A DNA stretch of 52,009 nucleotides from Bacillus sp. OK048 (GCF_900103525.1 NZ_FNHN01000020.1:1-52009), one strand, 5' to 3'. Positions 43,399 through 51,561 are shown, counted from the stretch's first letter. The notes: generated by a model not told the origin, from the sequence alone. Numbers and translations are program-made.

Positions 43399-43498
43399 AT
43401 TAACCTCCTTTAGTATTCTTTACTTATCATCATAGACGGAAAATGGATCTTGTAGTACTATTATGCATTTTGCAATTTAAATAGAAGGAGTTTAGACC

Positions 43499-43849
43499 AT
43501 GATTAAAGGCATAGGGATTGATATTATTGAACTTTCAAGAATTGAAGAAATAGTCTCTAGACAAAGGAAATTAATTGATCGAATCCTTACTGAAAATGAA
43601 AAGCAAACATTCGAACAGCTTCCAGAACGGCGAGGAATTGAATTTCTAGCCGGGAGATTTGCGGCGAAAGAAGCATATTCAAAAGCAGTAGGAACGGGGA
43701 TAGGTAAGGAACTATCGTTTTTAGATATTGAAATCGAAACCGATTCTTTGGGCAAGCCTTTTATTGTAAAACCTGAAAGGAATGGATTTCTTTCTATTTC
43801 ACACAGTAGAGATTATGCAGTTGCCCAGGTAGTTATTGAAGAAAAATAG
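43499..43849 (+). CDS. acpS: Holo-[acyl-carrier-protein] synthase
   Basis: Transfers 4'-phosphopantetheine from CoA to acyl carrier protein, activating fatty-acid synthesis. It has 116 residues. Magnesium ligands are in GIGIDIIELSRIEE (Asp8) and the block FLAGRFAAKEAYSKAVGTGIG (Glu near 58); the end is SISHSRDYAVAQVV. AGAAGGAG precedes the ATG by 8 bases. Divergent from the rhomboid gene, with a shared 100-bp promoter region. Confidence 0.95.
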   Translation: MIKGIGIDIIELSRIEEIVSRQRKLIDRILTENEKQTFEQLPERRGIEFLAGRFAAKEAYSKAVGTGIGKELSFLDIEIETDSLGKPFIVKPERNGFLSISHSRDYAVAQVVIEEK

Positions 43850-43977
43850 AAAAAATCATTACAACTGACAATCCCTTAACATATTCCAAAAGGTTGTCTC
43901 ATATATTCATAGGGAAATGGGAGAGACAAGTCTTCTTTATATTCATATGAAAATGAGACAAGAAGGGGTTGAAGAAA

Positions 43978-44988
43978 TTGAAGAAAAGGTTTTTGCTGGT
44001 GATTACGGGTTTACTGGTTATCTTTTTACTAGCTGCCTGCGGCACAAAGTCAAAAGATGATGTGGTGAAAGAATTAACTGGGAAACTAAAGGATTTAACA
44101 GGTTATAAGGTGGATGCGAAGATGACGTTAAAAATGGGCACAGACTCACAAGTTTATAACGTCGAGATTTGGCATAAAGACCCAACATTTTACCGCGTAA
44201 ATCTAAAAAATGCCGAAAAAGACCAAAGTCAAATGATTTTACGAAATAATGAAGGGGTTTTTGTGTTAACGCCTGCCCTTAAAAAGAGCTTTAAATTTCA
44301 AAGCGATTGGCCACAGAACAGCAGTCAGGCCTATTTATATGAATCGTTAATAAAGGACATCGTTGAAGATAAAGATTCAAAATTCACTACCACGAAAGAA
44401 CATTATGTATTTGAAACCAAAACGCGCTATCAAAACAATAGCATGCTGCCCATCCAGGAAATCAAGATAAACAAAAAGGATTTATCACCTGCGGTGGTAA
44501 AAGTAATGGATCCAGATCGTAAAGCGCTTGTGACTGTAGAGTTCTCAAAGGTTAAATTTAATGCTAGCTTTGATGATAGTGATTTTGATATGAAAAAGAA
44601 TATGGCACGTGCTGATCTGAATCTTCCTGTAATGGCAGATAGCAAGGATACTGCCTTTACAGTGAAATATCCAACGGCCGACCTTGGTGCTGAATTAGTA
44701 GATGAAAAAGAAGTAAAACTACAAAATGGTAAACGGGTAGTTCTAACTTATGAGGGAGAAAAGTCATTTACACTCATTCAAGAAAAGGTCACCGTAAAAG
44801 AAGCCTCGACGACACCAACCTATGTGGATGGAGATTTAGTTGACCTGGGCGTTACCATCGGTGCTGTTTCTGCAGGTTCCCTCACTTGGACCGTGGATGG
44901 CGTTGACTACATGATTGCTTCAAAGGACTTAACGAAACAGGAACTCGTTGAAATAGCAAGAACCGTACAAGGCGAAGTGGAAAAATAA
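43978..44988 (+). CDS. ydcC: LolA-like outer-surface lipoprotein (YdcC-like)
   Basis: Lipoprotein of 336 residues with signal peptide and lipobox LAAC (Cys21). The mature part is a beta-rich LolA/LppX-like fold (YKVDAKMTLKMGTDSQVYNVEIWHKDPTFYRV) with a DUF4367-type C-terminal region (VDGVDYMIASKDLTKQELVEIA). TTG at 43978 is preferred with AAGGGG 9 bases upstream; TTG at 43969 abuts that site. It lies between acpS and alr as in B. subtilis. Its exact role, possibly lipid handling or sensing at the membrane, is unknown. Confidence 0.87.
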   Translation: MKKRFLLVITGLLVIFLLAACGTKSKDDVVKELTGKLKDLTGYKVDAKMTLKMGTDSQVYNVEIWHKDPTFYRVNLKNAEKDQSQMILRNNEGVFVLTPALKKSFKFQSDWPQNSSQAYLYESLIKDIVEDKDSKFTTTKEHYVFETKTRYQNNSMLPIQEIKINKKDLSPAVVKVMDPDRKALVTVEFSKVKFNASFDDSDFDMKKNMARADLNLPVMADSKDTAFTVKYPTADLGAELVDEKEVKLQNGKRVVLTYEGEKSFTLIQEKVTVKEASTTPTYVDGDLVDLGVTIGAVSAGSLTWTVDGVDYMIASKDLTKQELVEIARTVQGEVEK

Positions 44989-44998
44989 GCATTCATGG

Positions 44999-45030
44999 CA
45001 GGCTCTTAATCAGAGCCTGTATTTTTGTTT
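44999..45030 (+). terminator. Terminator of the YdcC-like gene
   Basis: Perfect 8-bp stem CAGGCTCT/AGAGCCTG with a 5-nt loop and T-rich tail. Confidence 0.88.
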
Positions 45031-45034
45031 TTAT

Positions 45035-45063
45035 TTGACAACCACTAGTTCTAGTTCGATAAT
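45035..45063 (+). promoter_or_regulatory. Sigma-A promoter of alr
   Basis: TTGACA (45035-45040), 17 bases, GATAAT (45058-45063), 50 bases before the alr start. The TTG of the -35 box also opens an in-frame ORF extension, which is therefore not translated. Confidence 0.82.
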
Positions 45064-45112
45064 CAAAAGGAAAAATGAATTTAGTGACTTTATGTATTTA
45101 GGAAGTGGAATA

Positions 45113-46276
45113 ATGACAGAGCAGAGCTTTTTCTATAGAGATACATGGGCAGAAGTTGATTTGGATTGTATCAATGCGAATGTTTCCTCCGTAAAAAAAC
45201 TTTTGCCGCCACAAGTAGAAATAATAGCGGTAGTAAAAGCAAATGGGTATGGTCACGGAGACCTTAAAGTGGCTGAGAGTGCGCTGAAGGCGGGAGCAAC
45301 CTACTTAGCAGTAGCATTCATGGACGAAGCCATTGCTCTCCGAAATAAGGGAATACAGGCACCTATTTTAGTCTTAGGAGCTACACGCCCGGAGGATGTA
45401 AAACTCGCAACAAACTATGACATCACGATTACCGTTTTCCAATTAGATTGGATAAAAGCGGCTCAATCCTATTTACCAATAGATCAAGTACTTTCCGTTC
45501 ATATCAAGCTTGATACTGGGATGGGAAGGATAGGGATACGTACAAAAGAAGAATTATCAGCTATAGTTCAAAGTATCTCTGAAGATAACCGGATAGAAAT
45601 TGAGGGCATCTTTACCCACTTTGCTACAGCAGATGAAGTGGACCTGACTTATTTTGAAAAACAAATAGAGGTATTTCATGATTTGCTGTCCGTATTAAAG
45701 GAACGTCCCAAGTATGTCCATTGCAGCAATAGTGCTGCTGCTTTACGTTTTTCAAAGGCTAATTTTAATGCCGTTCGTCTTGGAATTGTTATGTATGGTT
45801 TAACCCCTTCACTGGAAATTGTCGATGAACTGCCTATCCCTCTAAAAGAAGCCTTTTCACTCTGTTCGCGGCTTGTTCATGTGAAAAAGCTCAAAAAGGG
45901 CGATAAAGTTAGCTATGGAGCTACGTATGAGGCAGAAGGAGAAGAGTGGATTGGGACGATTCCCATCGGTTATGCGGACGGATGGATTCGCAGACTCCAA
46001 GGGCAGGAAGTATTAGTTGAGGGCAAAAGAGTGCCAATTGTAGGCAGAATTTGTATGGATCAATGCATGGTAAAACTACCGCATTTTGTTCCAGTTGGGA
46101 CGACCGTGACATTAATTGGAAAGCAAAATAATGAATTCATTTCCGTTAATGAAATTGCCGGGAAACTAGAAACCATTAATTACGAAGTACCGTGTATCAT
46201 TTCAACTAGAGTACCGCGTCTATATAAACAAGGTGGGAAAATTGTCGTATTAAAAAACTACCTTCTTCACGAATAA
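45113..46276 (+). CDS. alr: Alanine racemase
   Basis: PLP enzyme that makes D-alanine for the wall, feeding Ddl and MurF upstream in this window; 387 residues. PLP lysine Lys42 in AVVKANGYGHG, HIKLDTGMGRIGI, the second catalytic Tyr in SYGATY, and MYGLTPS are present. ATG at 45113 follows AGGAAGTGG and gives the family-like start; the opening 78 bases upstream begins inside the promoter. Followed by ndoAI-ndoA as in B. subtilis. Confidence 0.95.
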   Translation: MTEQSFFYRDTWAEVDLDCINANVSSVKKLLPPQVEIIAVVKANGYGHGDLKVAESALKAGATYLAVAFMDEAIALRNKGIQAPILVLGATRPEDVKLATNYDITITVFQLDWIKAAQSYLPIDQVLSVHIKLDTGMGRIGIRTKEELSAIVQSISEDNRIEIEGIFTHFATADEVDLTYFEKQIEVFHDLLSVLKERPKYVHCSNSAAALRFSKANFNAVRLGIVMYGLTPSLEIVDELPIPLKEAFSLCSRLVHVKKLKKGDKVSYGATYEAEGEEWIGTIPIGYADGWIRRLQGQEVLVEGKRVPIVGRICMDQCMVKLPHFVPVGTTVTLIGKQNNEFISVNEIAGKLETINYEVPCIISTRVPRLYKQGGKIVVLKNYLLHE

Positions 46277-46379
46277 GTGGGCTAATTAGTAAAATATATC
46301 ATATTTATGTTAATGCGGAATTTTAGTGCATAAAAGGTAGATTGTTTGGCCTATAATACAGAAGGATGATATTTTGTCT

Positions 46380-46407
46380 TTGCATGTTGGGCATTAAGTG
46401 GTATTAT
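46380..46407 (+). promoter_or_regulatory. Possible sigma-A promoter of ndoAI-ndoA
   Basis: TTGCAT, 16 bases, TATTAT, about 50 bases before the ndoAI start. Moderate match only. Confidence 0.4.
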
Positions 46408-46460
46408 TAAATATGGTAGATAGAAAAATTGGTGTGTAGTGATGGTGGAGGTGTATGTTT

Positions 46461-46742
46461 GTGTCTGAATCCGGCGCAACTACGGAAATCTTAGTGAAAT
46501 TACCGCAACATCTTTTAACCGAGTTAGATGGTTTTGTGAAATTAGAAAACGTTAACCGGAGCGAGTTTATTTATCAAGCAACCAAAATGTATTTACGCGA
46601 ACGTAAAAAGAGACAACTTCGCGAATCCATGAGACGTGGATACATGGAAATGGCGATGATCAATTTATCGATTGCATCGGAAGCATTTCAAGCAGAGTTC
46701 GAGGCAGAACATACAGTTGAACGTCTTGTAAGCGGAGGGTAA
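46461..46742 (+). CDS. ndoAI: Antitoxin EndoAI (MazE-type, ribbon-helix-helix)
   Basis: Antitoxin of 93 residues, identical in length to the B. subtilis protein. The N-terminal ribbon-helix-helix (TTEILVKLPQHLLTELDGFV...NRSEFIYQA) dimerises, and the C-terminal part ending MRRGYMEMAMINL...AEHTVERLVSGG occupies the toxin's active site. GTG at 46461 has GGAGGTG 7 bases upstream; ATG at 46455 is in frame but one base from it. The toxin gene begins 4 bases after the stop. Confidence 0.94.
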   Translation: MSESGATTEILVKLPQHLLTELDGFVKLENVNRSEFIYQATKMYLRERKKRQLRESMRRGYMEMAMINLSIASEAFQAEFEAEHTVERLVSGG

Positions 46743-46746
46743 TCCC

Positions 46747-47097
46747 TTGATTGTCAAGCGTGGTGACGTTTATTTCGCGGACCTATCCCCAGTTGTTGGT
46801 TCTGAACAAGGCGGCGTCCGTCCTGTACTTGTCATTCAAAACGACATCGGGAATCGGTTTAGTCCCACAGTTATTGTTGCAGCGATTACAGCACAAATTC
46901 AAAAAGCTAAGCTTCCCACTCATGTAGAAATTGATGCGAAGCGCTACGGTTTTGAACGAGACTCAGTCATACTTTTAGAACAGATTCGTACAATTGATAA
47001 ACAGCGGTTAACCGATAAAATAACCCATCTCGATGACGAAATGATGGAAAAAGTGGATGAAGCCTTGCGAGTAAGTATAGGTCTCATCGAATTTTAG
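46747..47097 (+). CDS. ndoA: Endoribonuclease toxin EndoA (MazF)
   Basis: MazF-family mRNA interferase of 116 residues that cuts single-stranded RNA at UAC-containing sites in the B. subtilis homologue. VKRGDVYFADLSPVVGSEQGGVRPVLVIQND and LLEQIRTIDKQRL contain the catalytic Arg and Thr region. It is almost identical to the B. subtilis protein as I recall it, so it is under strong purifying selection. TTG start, with CGGAGGG overlapping the antitoxin stop. Neutralised by EndoAI. Confidence 0.96.
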   Translation: MIVKRGDVYFADLSPVVGSEQGGVRPVLVIQNDIGNRFSPTVIVAAITAQIQKAKLPTHVEIDAKRYGFERDSVILLEQIRTIDKQRLTDKITHLDDEMMEKVDEALRVSIGLIEF

Positions 47098-47105
47098 TAT
47101 TAAGC

Positions 47106-47135
47106 ACGCTCTTTTAATGAAAGGGCGTTTTTTTA
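47106..47135 (+). terminator. Terminator of ndoAI-ndoA
   Basis: 9-bp stem ACGCTCTTT/AAAGGGCGT (one G-T pair) with a 5-nt loop, then T7. Confidence 0.88.
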
Positions 47136-47170
47136 TACGTATGCTCTGACCTTATATTTGTTTCTGCTTT

Positions 47171-47198
47171 TAGCAAGCTAATTAGCTTGCTATTTTTT
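47171..47198 (+). terminator. Second terminator between ndoA and tex
   Basis: Perfect 22-bp palindrome TAGCAAGCTAA/TTAGCTTGCTA followed by T7. It occupies the position where the rsb-sigB operon lies in B. subtilis. Confidence 0.82.
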
Positions 47199-47277
47199 TA
47201 TTGTAGAAAACGGTTCCTGGAATGAATCGATGGTTGTAATTTGATACAATATGGTAATAGGAATGGAGGTTTGTTTT

Positions 47278-49452
47278 GTGAATGATACAGTTGTAAAAGA
47301 TGAACAGCTTCTTGGGAAGGTAGCAGCCGAGTTAACCATATCTCATAAACAGGTAAAAAGTGTGATCTCTCTATTGAATGAAGGTAACACTGTACCGTTT
47401 ATCGCCCGTTACCGCAAAGAAATGACAGGAGCGCTAGATGAAGTCCAAATAAGAAATATTCAAGAACGCTGGCAATACATACAAAACCTTGAGCAAAGGA
47501 AGGAAGAAGTACTTCGGATCATTGCTGAACAAGGAAAATTAACAGATGAGCTAACACATAACATTACGAAAGCAGAAAAGCTGCAAGAGGTTGAAGATTT
47601 ATACCGTCCGTATAAACAAAAACGGCGAACAAAAGCAACAATCGCAAAGGAAAAAGGGCTGGAGCCTTTCGCAGAATGGTTATTAACCTTTCCTAAAACC
47701 CCGATAGAGGAAAAGGCTAAAGAATTTTTATCGGATGAAAAAGAAGTCTTTACGGTTGAAGAGGTCATTGTGGGTGCAAAAGATATCATTGCTGAAACGA
47801 TCTCTGATGATGCTGAAGGGCGGAAATGGATTCGTAACGAAACCTTTAAGTCTGGGAAAGTAGAATCTGTGGTGAAAGATGCAGATAAGGATGAGAAAAA
47901 GGTTTATGAGATGTACTATGAATATGAGGAGCCGGTAAATAAAATCGTTCCTCATCGAATTCTTGCTCTAAATCGCGGCGAAAAAGAGGATATCTTAAGG
48001 GTATCGATAAAGATGAATAATGACATCATCCTTTCTTACTTATCGAGAAAGTGGGTACGTGCCCAGCACTCACCTGCTGCAACTTTTATTATAGAAGCAA
48101 TTGAAGATAGCTATAAGCGTCTGATCCAGCCCTCGATTGAAAGGGAAATTCGAAGTGAACTAAATGATAAAGGTGAAGAGCAGGCGATTCATATTTTCTC
48201 TGAAAATCTTCGTAATTTACTTTTGCAGCCGCCGTTAAAAGGAAAAGTAGTCATTGGGGTGGATCCCGCTTATCGGACAGGCTGTAAGCTTGCTGTAGTG
48301 GATGAAACGGGTAAAGTGTTGAAAATTGAGGTTATTTATCCGCATCCACCCGTATCAAAAACAAAGGAAGCAAAAGAGAAGTTCATTCGAATTCTGCGTG
48401 ATTATAAGGTAGAGATGGCTGCTATTGGGAATGGGACGGCATCTCGTGAAACGGAACAATTTGTCGCCGACATCCTTAAAGAAATGGATGAAGAAATCTT
48501 TTATTTAATTGTTAATGAAGCTGGTGCCAGTGTGTACTCTGCCTCTGACCTAGCGAGAGAAGAGTTTCCTAATTTTCAAGTTGAGGAAAGAAGTGCCGTT
48601 TCAATCGCTAGAAGATTACAAGACCCGCTAGCCGAACTGGTAAAGATCGACCCTAAATCAGTCGGAGTGGGCCAATACCAACATGATGTAGCGCAAAAAC
48701 GCCTTTCGGAATCTCTGCATTTTGTTGTTGAAACTGCAGTAAACCGTGTAGGTGTTAATGTAAATACGGCTTCAGCCTCCTTGCTGCAATATGTTGCCGG
48801 GCTAACAAAAACGGCAGCCCACAACATTGTAAAGAAAAGAGAAGAGGAAGGAAAGTTTACTAGCCGGGTACAATTAAAGAAAGTACCGCGCCTAGGTGCT
48901 AAAACATATGAACAAGCAATTGGCTTCTTACGGGTATTAGATGGGAAGCAGCCGTTAGACAAAACAGGCATTCACCCGGAAAATTATGATGAAGTGAAGA
49001 AACTATTGACTAGCCTAGGCTTTTCAGCCAAGGATTTAGGGACATCTGAACTAAGGGAAGCGCTAAGTGGACTTGATCTTAAAGCGGTGGCTGCTGAACT
49101 ATCCATTGGCGAACTAACATTAAAAGATATTATCGATGCATTAGTAAGACCAGAACGTGACCCGCGTGACGACTTGCCGCGTCCACTATTGAAGAAGGAT
49201 GTTTTAAAATTAGAAGATTTAAGTGCTGGGATGGAGCTTCAGGGAACAGTTAGAAATGTGGTTGATTTTGGTGCATTTGTTGACATTGGTGTTAAGCAGG
49301 ATGGACTAGTTCACATTTCCAAACTAAGTAATCGATTTGTGAAACATCCATTAGATATAGTATCTGTAGGTGATGTAGTAACAGTTTGGGTTGACTCGAT
49401 TGATATGAAAAAGGGAAGAGTAGCTTTGACTATGCTGCCGCCTTCTAAATAA
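47278..49452 (+). CDS. tex: Tex-family RNA-binding transcription accessory protein (YdcI-like)
   Basis: Protein of 724 residues. The Tex N-terminal helix-turn-helix-like domain (VPFIARYRKEMTGALDE) is followed by a YqgF/RNase H-like domain (about 320-450: VIGVDPAYRTGCKLAVVDE and AIGNGTASRETE). Helix-hairpin-helix motifs (about 480-560: LLQYVAGLTKTAAHNIVKKREEEG) and a C-terminal S1 domain (about 645-720: GTVRNVVDFGAFVDIGVKQDGLVHIS) complete it. GTG at 47278 has GGAGGT 7 bases upstream. It binds nucleic acid, with a likely role in RNA polymerase/ribosome quality control. In B. subtilis ydcI lies downstream of rsbX; here it follows ndoA directly. Confidence 0.95.
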   Translation: MNDTVVKDEQLLGKVAAELTISHKQVKSVISLLNEGNTVPFIARYRKEMTGALDEVQIRNIQERWQYIQNLEQRKEEVLRIIAEQGKLTDELTHNITKAEKLQEVEDLYRPYKQKRRTKATIAKEKGLEPFAEWLLTFPKTPIEEKAKEFLSDEKEVFTVEEVIVGAKDIIAETISDDAEGRKWIRNETFKSGKVESVVKDADKDEKKVYEMYYEYEEPVNKIVPHRILALNRGEKEDILRVSIKMNNDIILSYLSRKWVRAQHSPAATFIIEAIEDSYKRLIQPSIEREIRSELNDKGEEQAIHIFSENLRNLLLQPPLKGKVVIGVDPAYRTGCKLAVVDETGKVLKIEVIYPHPPVSKTKEAKEKFIRILRDYKVEMAAIGNGTASRETEQFVADILKEMDEEIFYLIVNEAGASVYSASDLAREEFPNFQVEERSAVSIARRLQDPLAELVKIDPKSVGVGQYQHDVAQKRLSESLHFVVETAVNRVGVNVNTASASLLQYVAGLTKTAAHNIVKKREEEGKFTSRVQLKKVPRLGAKTYEQAIGFLRVLDGKQPLDKTGIHPENYDEVKKLLTSLGFSAKDLGTSELREALSGLDLKAVAAELSIGELTLKDIIDALVRPERDPRDDLPRPLLKKDVLKLEDLSAGMELQGTVRNVVDFGAFVDIGVKQDGLVHISKLSNRFVKHPLDIVSVGDVVTVWVDSIDMKKGRVALTMLPPSK

Positions 49453-49481
49453 TGCGAAATCTTTAAATATGCAAAAATGGG

Positions 49482-49518
49482 TGACCCAATCGCTTAGCGT
49501 TGGGTCATTTGATTTTTC
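49482..49518 (+). terminator. Terminator of tex
   Basis: Stem TGACCCAA/TTGGGTCA with an inner CGC/GCG pairing, followed by TTTGATTTTT. Confidence 0.8.
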
Positions 49519-49540
49519 TGGCATGATGGGGGATTTCTGT

Positions 49541-49645
49541 GATGCCCGAAATTGAAAGGGGATCGTAATTATGGTCCTCATAAAAGGTTCATGAAGCCTG
49601 AAATCGTAAGGGAATCATAAAAATGGTCTTCATAAAGGAATACCT
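49541..49645. repeat. Two diverged 52-bp repeat units (locus 3)
   Basis: Two units with an exact 52-bp period: GATGCCCGAAATTG at 49541 and GAAGCCTGAAATCG at 49593, and right arms GGTCCTCAT (49573) and GGTCTTCAT (49625). The second unit has arms ATGAAG/CTTCAT. The core GAAATCGTAAGGGAA lines up with GAAATCTTGTAAGAAAA of the 1214 array, then AAAA-TGGTC. This suggests an older, degenerate member of the same family. The rest of 49646-49851 shows nothing I can support. Confidence 0.7.
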
Positions 49646-49851
49646 TATGAGCTTTGTTTCTTTCTGTAAAAAAACCAGCATTGGTTTAACAGTTTAATTT
49701 GGTATCGGTCCTTCTCGTAGAAAGCTCTTTTCATTTGGTTTTGGAACCAAGTTGGCATAGACTAACCCTCCCGAAAAGTAGATCATTATAGGTATATACA
49801 ATATATGCTATAATAGGTTGTCACGTTCGCTTTAAAAGGAGGAGTTACTAA

Positions 49852-50325
49852 ATGGAGGATAAAGAACTACAAAAATTGGTCCAAAAAATTTCCATTGACG
49901 CCTTTGGTAAGCCATTTAGGCATAAAGCTACTTTTAATAGCAGGCTCCGCTCAACGGGAGGGAGATATCTGCTAGGGACTCATAATATTGATATTAATAA
50001 AAAATATTTGGATCAACTAGGCTTAACCGAATTAATCGGGATAATAAAGCATGAACTATGTCATTACCATCTCCACTTAGAAGGAAAAGGATATCAGCAC
50101 AGAGACCCAGAATTTAAAATGTTATTGAAAAAAGTAGGTGCTCCGAGATTTTGCACTCCGCTTCTAGACAAACCTAAGAAACAAACACCTAATAAAATTC
50201 TCCTTTATAAATGTACAAAATGCCATCAGCAATATAATAGAAAACGCAGTATCAATACGAGTCGTTATGTATGTGGGAAGTGCAGAGGTAAGCTAACCAA
50301 AGTGAAAGAAATACTTCAGAATTAA
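49852..50325 (+). CDS. SprT-like zinc metalloprotease-fold protein (YdcK-like)
   Basis: SprT-family protein of 157 residues. The gluzincin motif HELCH (His67, Glu68, His71) lies in IIKHELCHYHLHLEGKGYQHRDPEF, with a C-terminal zinc ribbon of two CxxC knuckles (YKCTKC and YVCGKC). AAAGGAGGAG precedes the ATG. In B. subtilis ydcK also follows ydcI and precedes a tRNA cluster. SprT relatives act on DNA-protein crosslinks in eukaryotes; the bacterial role is unknown. Confidence 0.9.
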   Translation: MEDKELQKLVQKISIDAFGKPFRHKATFNSRLRSTGGRYLLGTHNIDINKKYLDQLGLTELIGIIKHELCHYHLHLEGKGYQHRDPEFKMLLKKVGAPRFCTPLLDKPKKQTPNKILLYKCTKCHQQYNRKRSINTSRYVCGKCRGKLTKVKEILQN

Positions 50326-50362
50326 GGGTGTTTTTCACAGTGTATTTTATCAATAAATCATA

Positions 50363-50391
50363 TTGACTTTATGAAACATCGTCATTATAAT
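50363..50391 (+). promoter_or_regulatory. Sigma-A promoter of the right tRNA cluster
   Basis: TTGACT, 17 bases, TATAAT, 55 bases before tRNA-Asn. Confidence 0.87.
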
Positions 50392-50445
50392 GTAAAGAGT
50401 CGACAAGATGATTGTCCTTGTTTGGTGACTAATTTAATATATTAT

Positions 50446-50520
50446 TCCGCAGTAGCTCAGTGGTAGAGCTATCGGCTGTTAACCGATCGGTCGTAGGTTC
50501 GAGTCCTACCTGCGGAGCCA
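50446..50520 (+). tRNA. tRNA-Asn (GTT), second copy
   Basis: Same sequence as 111-185, with encoded CCA and anticodon GTT. Confidence 0.97.
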
Positions 50521-50527
50521 ATTTTAT

Positions 50528-50618
50528 GGGGAAGTACTCAAGAGGCTGAAGAGGCGCCCCTGCTAAGGGTGTAGGTCGGGTAACCGGCGCGAGGGTTCAA
50601 ATCCCTCCTTCTCCGCCA
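50528..50618 (+). tRNA. tRNA-Ser (GCT)
   Basis: 91-nt class II tRNA with anticodon GCT in CTGCTAA, long variable arm and encoded CCA. The acceptor stem GGGGAAG/CTTCTCC contains one G-T pair. Confidence 0.95.
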
Positions 50619-50627
50619 TAAAATTTA

Positions 50628-50699
50628 GGCCCCTTGGTCAAGTGGTTAAGACACCTCCCTTTCACGGAGGTAACACGGGTTCGAATCCCGTAGGGGTCA
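50628..50699 (+). tRNA. tRNA-Glu (TTC), second copy
   Basis: Anticodon TTC. It differs from 304-378 at AAGTGG versus AAGCGG in the D arm and at TTCGAAT versus TTCGAGT in the T arm, and lacks an encoded CCA. Confidence 0.95.
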
Positions 50700-50755
50700 T
50701 CAGGGACGGGAGATGAATTTAGCTCATTTCCTGTTTCTTATTTAATATCATATAT

Positions 50756-50832
50756 GGTCCGGTAGTTCAGTTGGTTAGAATGCCTGCCTGTCACGCAGGA
50801 GGTCGCGGGTTCGAGTCCCGTCCGGACCGCCA
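50756..50832 (+). tRNA. tRNA-Asp (GTC)
   Basis: 77-nt cloverleaf with acceptor GGTCCGG/CCGGACC, anticodon GTC and encoded CCA. Confidence 0.96.
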
Positions 50833-50934
50833 TTACTATTAAAAGATGTCTCTTTACCAATAAAGTTGGAGATGATAACTAGTAATGTCGTAACATGTAA
50901 CTACAGAAGTAATGCAAGGTAAGTATAAGATTAA

Positions 50935-51009
50935 TGGGCTATAGCCAAGCGGTAAGGCATCGCACTTTGACTGCGACATGCGTTGGTTCAAATCCAGCTA
51001 GCCCAGCCA
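50935..51009 (+). tRNA. tRNA-Gln (TTG), second copy
   Basis: Identical to 786-860; encoded CCA. The 102 bases before it (50833-50934) hold no recognisable feature. Confidence 0.97.
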
Positions 51010-51010
51010 A

Positions 51011-51039
51011 GATCCATTAGCACAATTGGAACATCTGAC
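51011..51039 (+). pseudogene. Degenerate 5' fragment of tRNA-Lys
   Basis: GATCCATTAGCACAATTGGA then ACATCTGAC matches the first 32 bases of tRNA-Lys (GAGCCATTAGCTCAGTTGGT, AGAGCATCTGAC) with a few substitutions and a short deletion, then similarity is lost. It starts one base after tRNA-Gln, exactly where the intact tRNA-Lys starts in the left cluster. An intact tRNA-Lys follows 21 bases later. Confidence 0.8.
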
Positions 51040-51059
51040 GACGCGGGAAACAGAAGTAC

Positions 51060-51132
51060 GAGCCATTAGCTCAGTTGGTAGAGCATCTGACTTTTAATCA
51101 GAGGGTCGAAGGTTCGAATCCTTCATGGCTCA
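51060..51132 (+). tRNA. tRNA-Lys (TTT), second copy
   Basis: Identical to 862-934; anticodon TTT; no encoded CCA. Confidence 0.96.
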
Positions 51133-51193
51133 TTAGAATTATTTGCACAAACAAGTAATTCTGAGTTTACACTAGTAAATTCACATTCTATAT

Positions 51194-51278
51194 GCGGGTG
51201 TGGCGGAATTGGCAGACGCACCAGACTTAGGATCTGGCGCCGCAAGGCGTGGGGGTTCGACTCCCTTCACCCGCACCA
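51194..51278 (+). tRNA. tRNA-Leu (TAG)
   Basis: 85-nt class II tRNA with anticodon TAG in ACTTAGGA and encoded CCA. Confidence 0.96.
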
Positions 51279-51289
51279 ATTATTTACTC

Positions 51290-51318
51290 TTGAAAATCCG
51301 TTAATAATCTGTTATGAT
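51290..51318 (+). promoter_or_regulatory. Internal promoter before tRNA-Leu (GAG)
   Basis: TTGAAA, 17 bases, TATGAT, 20 bases before the tRNA. Confidence 0.65.
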
Positions 51319-51338
51319 TAGAAATGTCGCTGAAATAC

Positions 51339-51424
<86 letters not shown>

Positions 51425-51434
51425 AAAAAAAGTA

Positions 51435-51463
51435 TTGACATATCAAATTCAGTTTGATACAAT
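51435..51463 (+). promoter_or_regulatory. Strong promoter before tRNA-Arg-Pro-Gly and the 16S rRNA
   Basis: Consensus TTGACA, 17 bases, TACAAT. It lies 21 bases before tRNA-Arg and probably drives the last three tRNAs and the rRNA operon. Confidence 0.87.
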
Positions 51464-51484
51464 ATAAAAGTTGACTCGAAAGAG

Positions 51485-51561
51485 GCGCCCGTAGCTCAAT
51501 TGGATAGAGCATCTGACTACGAATCAGAAGGTTGTAGGTTCGACTCCCGCCGGGCGCACCA
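51485..51561 (+). tRNA. tRNA-Arg (ACG)
   Basis: 77-nt cloverleaf with acceptor GCGCCCG/CGGGCGC, anticodon ACG (read as inosine) and encoded CCA. This species decodes CGC, the probable specifier of the argS T-box. Confidence 0.96.

Noticed and set aside
45035..45112. 26-codon N-terminal extension of alanine racemase
   Set aside because: Its first codon is the TTG of the -35 box and the extension spans the promoter; the ATG at 45113 has a ribosome site.
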